DNA of 7,182 nucleotides from Actinomycetes bacterium (GTDB lineage Bacteria; Actinomycetota; Acidimicrobiia; Acidimicrobiales; Bog-793): NCBI GenBank assembly GCA_021823365.1, contig JAKAOD010000153.1:1-7182 (forward strand). Reading direction: 5' to 3'. The position numbers and the translations under genes are program-made. How positions within the stretch are numbered: the first letter of the stretch is position 1; every line of letters starts with the position of its first letter. The notes beneath the pieces are model-generated. The model saw nothing but the letters and a program-made list of their open reading frames with translations. It searched no databases and was not told the DNA's origin. Of this stretch, positions 4,996 through 7,182 are shown in pieces.

Positions 4996-6348
4996 GTGTC
5001 CGACATCTATGACCTGATCGTCATCGGCGCCGGGATGGCCGGCTTGGCGGCGGCGAGCAAGTGCGCCTCCGCCGGGTGGCGGGTGGCCATCGTCGACGAG
5101 CTCCCCTACGGGGGAACGTGCGCGCTCAGGGGCTGCGACCCGAAGAAGATCCTGCGCCGCGGCGCGGAGATCATCGACAGCGCCCGTCTCATGCGCGCCA
5201 AGGGCGTCGACGACCAAGGGCTTTCGATCGTCTGGGCCGACCTGATGCGCCACAAACGTGGCTTCACCGATCCGGTGCCGGACAGGATGGAGGCCGGCCT
5301 CTTGCGCAACGGCGTCGAGACCCTTCACAAGACGGCCACCTTCGAGACCGGGAGCCGTCTGGTCATCGACGGGCGACCCTACGAGTCGAGCCACTTCTTG
5401 GTTGCGACGGGCGCCCATCCCCGGCCGCTGGGCTTCCCCGGAGCGGAGCACCTGATCGACAGCACCGCCTTCTTGGATCTCGAGCAGATGCCCGGCCGGG
5501 TCCTGTTCGTCGGCGGAGGGTTCGTGTCGTTCGAGTTCGCCCACATCGCGGCCCGGGCTGGGGTCAGCCCGGTCATCGTCGATCGGAACGTCCGCCCGCT
5601 CGAGCGCTTCGATCCCGACCTCGTCGATCTGCTGGTCGCCCGGGGGGCCGAGGTGGGCATCGACGTACGTGCCGAGACGACCGTCAGCTCGGTCGAGCGT
5701 GCCGGGTCCGGCTACCGGGTGACCCTCGATGCCGCAGGCTCAGAAGCGGTGATTGAGACCGACCTGGTCGTCCACGGCGCGGGCCGGGTTCCGCAACTGT
5801 CGAACCTCGACCTTGATGCTGCCGACGTCGCCTACGGCCCCAAGGGCGTGACCGTGGCCGGCCACTTGCAGAGCATCACCAACCCGGGTGTGTACGCGGC
5901 GGGCGACTGCGCCGACACCCCCGGCATGCCCGTGACTCCCGTGGCAGTCGTCGAGGGAAAGGTGGCGGCGTCGAACATGTTGAAGGACGCGACCAGCAGC
6001 CCCGACTACACCGGCGTGCCAATCGCGGTCTTCACCGTCCCCGAGCTGGTACGGGTCGGGCTCTTGGAGGAGGAGGCCAGATCGTCCGGCGTCGATGTGG
6101 AGGTCCGCTACAGCGACACCGCCAGCTGGTACTCCAACTACCGGGTCGGCGAGCACACCGCCGCCGCGAAGATCCTCGTCGACAGGGCCACCGACCTGAT
6201 CGTCGGCGCCCACCTGCTCGGCCCCGGCTACGGTGAGCTGATCAACTTCTTGGCTTTGGCCATGAAGCTTCGGCTCACGACTCGCCAGCTCGAGTCCGTG
6301 ACCACGACCTATCCGAGCGTCGCATCCGACCTTCGTTCAATGCTCTGA
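4996..6348 (+). CDS. Class I pyridine nucleotide-disulfide oxidoreductase (FAD), glutathione/mercuric reductase-like, 450 aa
   Basis: A 450-residue flavoprotein of normal family length. The FAD-binding loop is VIGAGMAG (residues 9-16). The redox-active disulfide is C42 and C47 in GGTCALRGCDPKK. The ATG motif is VATGAHPRPL (136-145). The second dinucleotide fold for NAD(P)H is VGGGFVSFE (172-180), followed by VDRN (195-198). The second FAD motif is YAAGDCADT (D304), and a C-terminal dimerisation domain follows (about 330-450). The enzyme should pass electrons from NAD(P)H through FAD to the disulfide and then to a disulfide, metal or quinone acceptor; the acceptor is not readable. The C-terminus reads TTYPSVASDLRSML where glutathione reductase and lipoamide dehydrogenase have the catalytic His-Pro-Thr...Glu, so the usual His-Glu base is replaced (Y439, D445). 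It follows the second pirin and the zinc-finger remnant, probably in one transcript, and overlaps the convergent transporter gene by 12 bases. Confidence 0.93.
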   Translation: MSDIYDLIVIGAGMAGLAAASKCASAGWRVAIVDELPYGGTCALRGCDPKKILRRGAEIIDSARLMRAKGVDDQGLSIVWADLMRHKRGFTDPVPDRMEAGLLRNGVETLHKTATFETGSRLVIDGRPYESSHFLVATGAHPRPLGFPGAEHLIDSTAFLDLEQMPGRVLFVGGGFVSFEFAHIAARAGVSPVIVDRNVRPLERFDPDLVDLLVARGAEVGIDVRAETTVSSVERAGSGYRVTLDAAGSEAVIETDLVVHGAGRVPQLSNLDLDAADVAYGPKGVTVAGHLQSITNPGVYAAGDCADTPGMPVTPVAVVEGKVAASNMLKDATSSPDYTGVPIAVFTVPELVRVGLLEEEARSSGVDVEVRYSDTASWYSNYRVGEHTAAAKILVDRATDLIVGAHLLGPGYGELINFLALAMKLRLTTRQLESVTTTYPSVASDLRSML

Positions 6349-7182
6349 ACCGTCGGGGGTGCCTGCGTCGTCTCCGCCTCCGGCACTCTGCGGAGAGAAT
6401 TGTGCGACACCGGGCCGGCCCGGGCTCCGAGCGGCGACGGCGCGTCGTTGGGCGACGTCGGCGATGAGCGCTCGGAACGCCCGCTCGGTGAGGGGGTAGG
6501 CGACCATGACCGCGGTCGCGAGCAGCACGAGAGCGCAGGGGAGCCCGCCGGCTGCGGCGCGTATGGACTGCAGCGCCGAGTGGCTCTGCACCGATGCGTT
6601 GGCTGCGTAGCCGCCGATGCTGAGGGTGTAGGCCGCGATGGCGCCTCCGACACCGAGGCCGACTTTGGAGGTGAACGAGAAGACGGCGTAGTTGACGCCC
6701 TCGGCGCGCACCCCGGTCATCCATTCGCCGTAGTCGACGGTGTCGGCGACCATCGAGTAGAGCATGACGATGATCGATCCGGTTCCGAGTCCCAGGACAC
6801 CGAAGCAGGCGATCCCAAGCGCTGGGATGGTCGCCGGGGAGAGGGCGATCCCCGCTCCTGCCAAGACGGAGAGGCTTCCGGCGACGAGGTAGGCCGCCTT
6901 CTTCCCGGCGGTGGCCGCCGCCTTGGGGGCGGCGACCGCGGCGAGCACCATGCCGGCGGTCTGCGCGACGGTGATCACGGTGAAGAGGTTGGCATCACCG
7001 AGAACGTCTTTGGCGTAGTAGACACCGACCGTCTGCGCGCCGAAGACGCCGATGTACAGAGCGACGCTCGACATGCAGAGGATCACCAGTGGCCGGTTGT
7101 GGCGGAGCATTCGCAGGGTGGCAGCGACGCTGAAACGTTCGGCGTCGCGCTGCACCGTCTCGCGGGTGGCGGCGAAGCACCA
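6337..7182 (-). CDS. GPH-family (MelB-like) MFS sugar/cation symporter, C-terminal part
   Basis: The frame is open from the right edge (7182) to a TGA at 6339-6337. About 281 residues are visible, roughly the C-terminal 60% of a family member, so the true start lies outside the window. It enters with WCFAATRETVQRDAERF, the loop between the halves (family form F-GT-RERV), then shows about six membrane helices. MLYSMVADTVDYGEWMTGVR followed by AEGVNYAVFSFTSKVGLGVG is the characteristic GPH/MelB segment (family form ML-ADVVDY-E...G-R-EG). These proteins sit in the inner membrane and import glycosides, pentosides or hexuronides with Na+ or H+. The C-terminal tail after the last helix (about 40 residues, Gly/Ala/Pro-rich) is probably cytoplasmic. 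Nothing connects it functionally with its convergent neighbour. A GTG at 7155 is internal, not the start. Confidence 0.9.
   Translation of the reverse strand, partial: WCFAATRETVQRDAERFSVAATLRMLRHNRPLVILCMSSVALYIGVFGAQTVGVYYAKDVLGDANLFTVITVAQTAGMVLAAVAAPKAAATAGKKAAYLVAGSLSVLAGAGIALSPATIPALGIACFGVLGLGTGSIIVMLYSMVADTVDYGEWMTGVRAEGVNYAVFSFTSKVGLGVGGAIAAYTLSIGGYAANASVQSHSALQSIRAAAGGLPCALVLLATAVMVAYPLTERAFRALIADVAQRRAVAARSPGRPGVAQFSPQSAGGGDDAGTPDGSEH

Noticed and set aside
4960..5544. A 194-codon minus-strand open frame inside the flavin oxidoreductase
   Set aside because: It is antisense to a gene with every catalytic motif in place; no independent support.
1..7182. CRISPR array, tRNA/rRNA, transposase, integrase or attachment site
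   Set aside because: I found no regularly spaced repeats, structural RNA signatures, recombinase motifs or flanking inverted repeats; the only tandem repeats are 11-12 bases long with two to three units.

Overview
The window is a GC-rich (about two-thirds G+C by eye) bacterial segment with strong Shine-Dalgarno sites, frequent GTG starts and actinobacterial-looking proteins. An Actinomycetota source is most likely, and a remnant of a coenzyme-F420-type reductase fits this. The sequence alone does not give a genus.

Layout, left to right. (1) On the minus strand, a marR-family regulator (1342-1857) overlaps a pirin (477-1349) by 8 bases. The visible part of a FUSC-type membrane protein follows (1-425, running off the left edge) and appears to lack its usual first membrane segments. 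(2) A divergent intergenic region (1858-1937) carries a perfect 8-3-8 palindrome, the obvious operator for the MarR protein, beside a near-consensus -35 box facing yceI. (3) On the plus strand, yceI (1938-2503) is broken by a one-base frameshift near its end. Three hairpins follow (2506-2636), then an intact VOC/glyoxalase-fold protein (2657-3187). (4) Bases 3188-3794 hold no intact gene. They contain a frameshifted J-domain (DnaJ) fragment and an internally deleted F420-dependent NADP-reductase-like gene. (5) A second, longer pirin (3795-4814) overlaps a decayed UBP-type zinc-finger gene (from 4807), followed by an intact class I flavin disulfide oxidoreductase (4996-6348). (6) A GPH/MelB-type transporter, read from the minus strand (6337-7182, running off the right edge), overlaps the oxidoreductase 3' end by 12 bases.

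Working together: MarR, YceI, two pirins, a VOC protein and a flavin disulfide reductase are families often linked to aromatic, quinone or electrophile handling and to redox stress. I infer a small stress or detoxification neighbourhood in which MarR probably controls its own marR-pirin operon and yceI. No substrate can be read from the sequence.

The most striking property is decay. Five genes (the FUSC 5' end, yceI, the J-domain gene, the F420-reductase-like gene and the zinc-finger gene) look truncated or frameshifted, while six others nearby read cleanly. I see no convincing new defence or mobile system, no tRNA or rRNA, no CRISPR array and no transposase.
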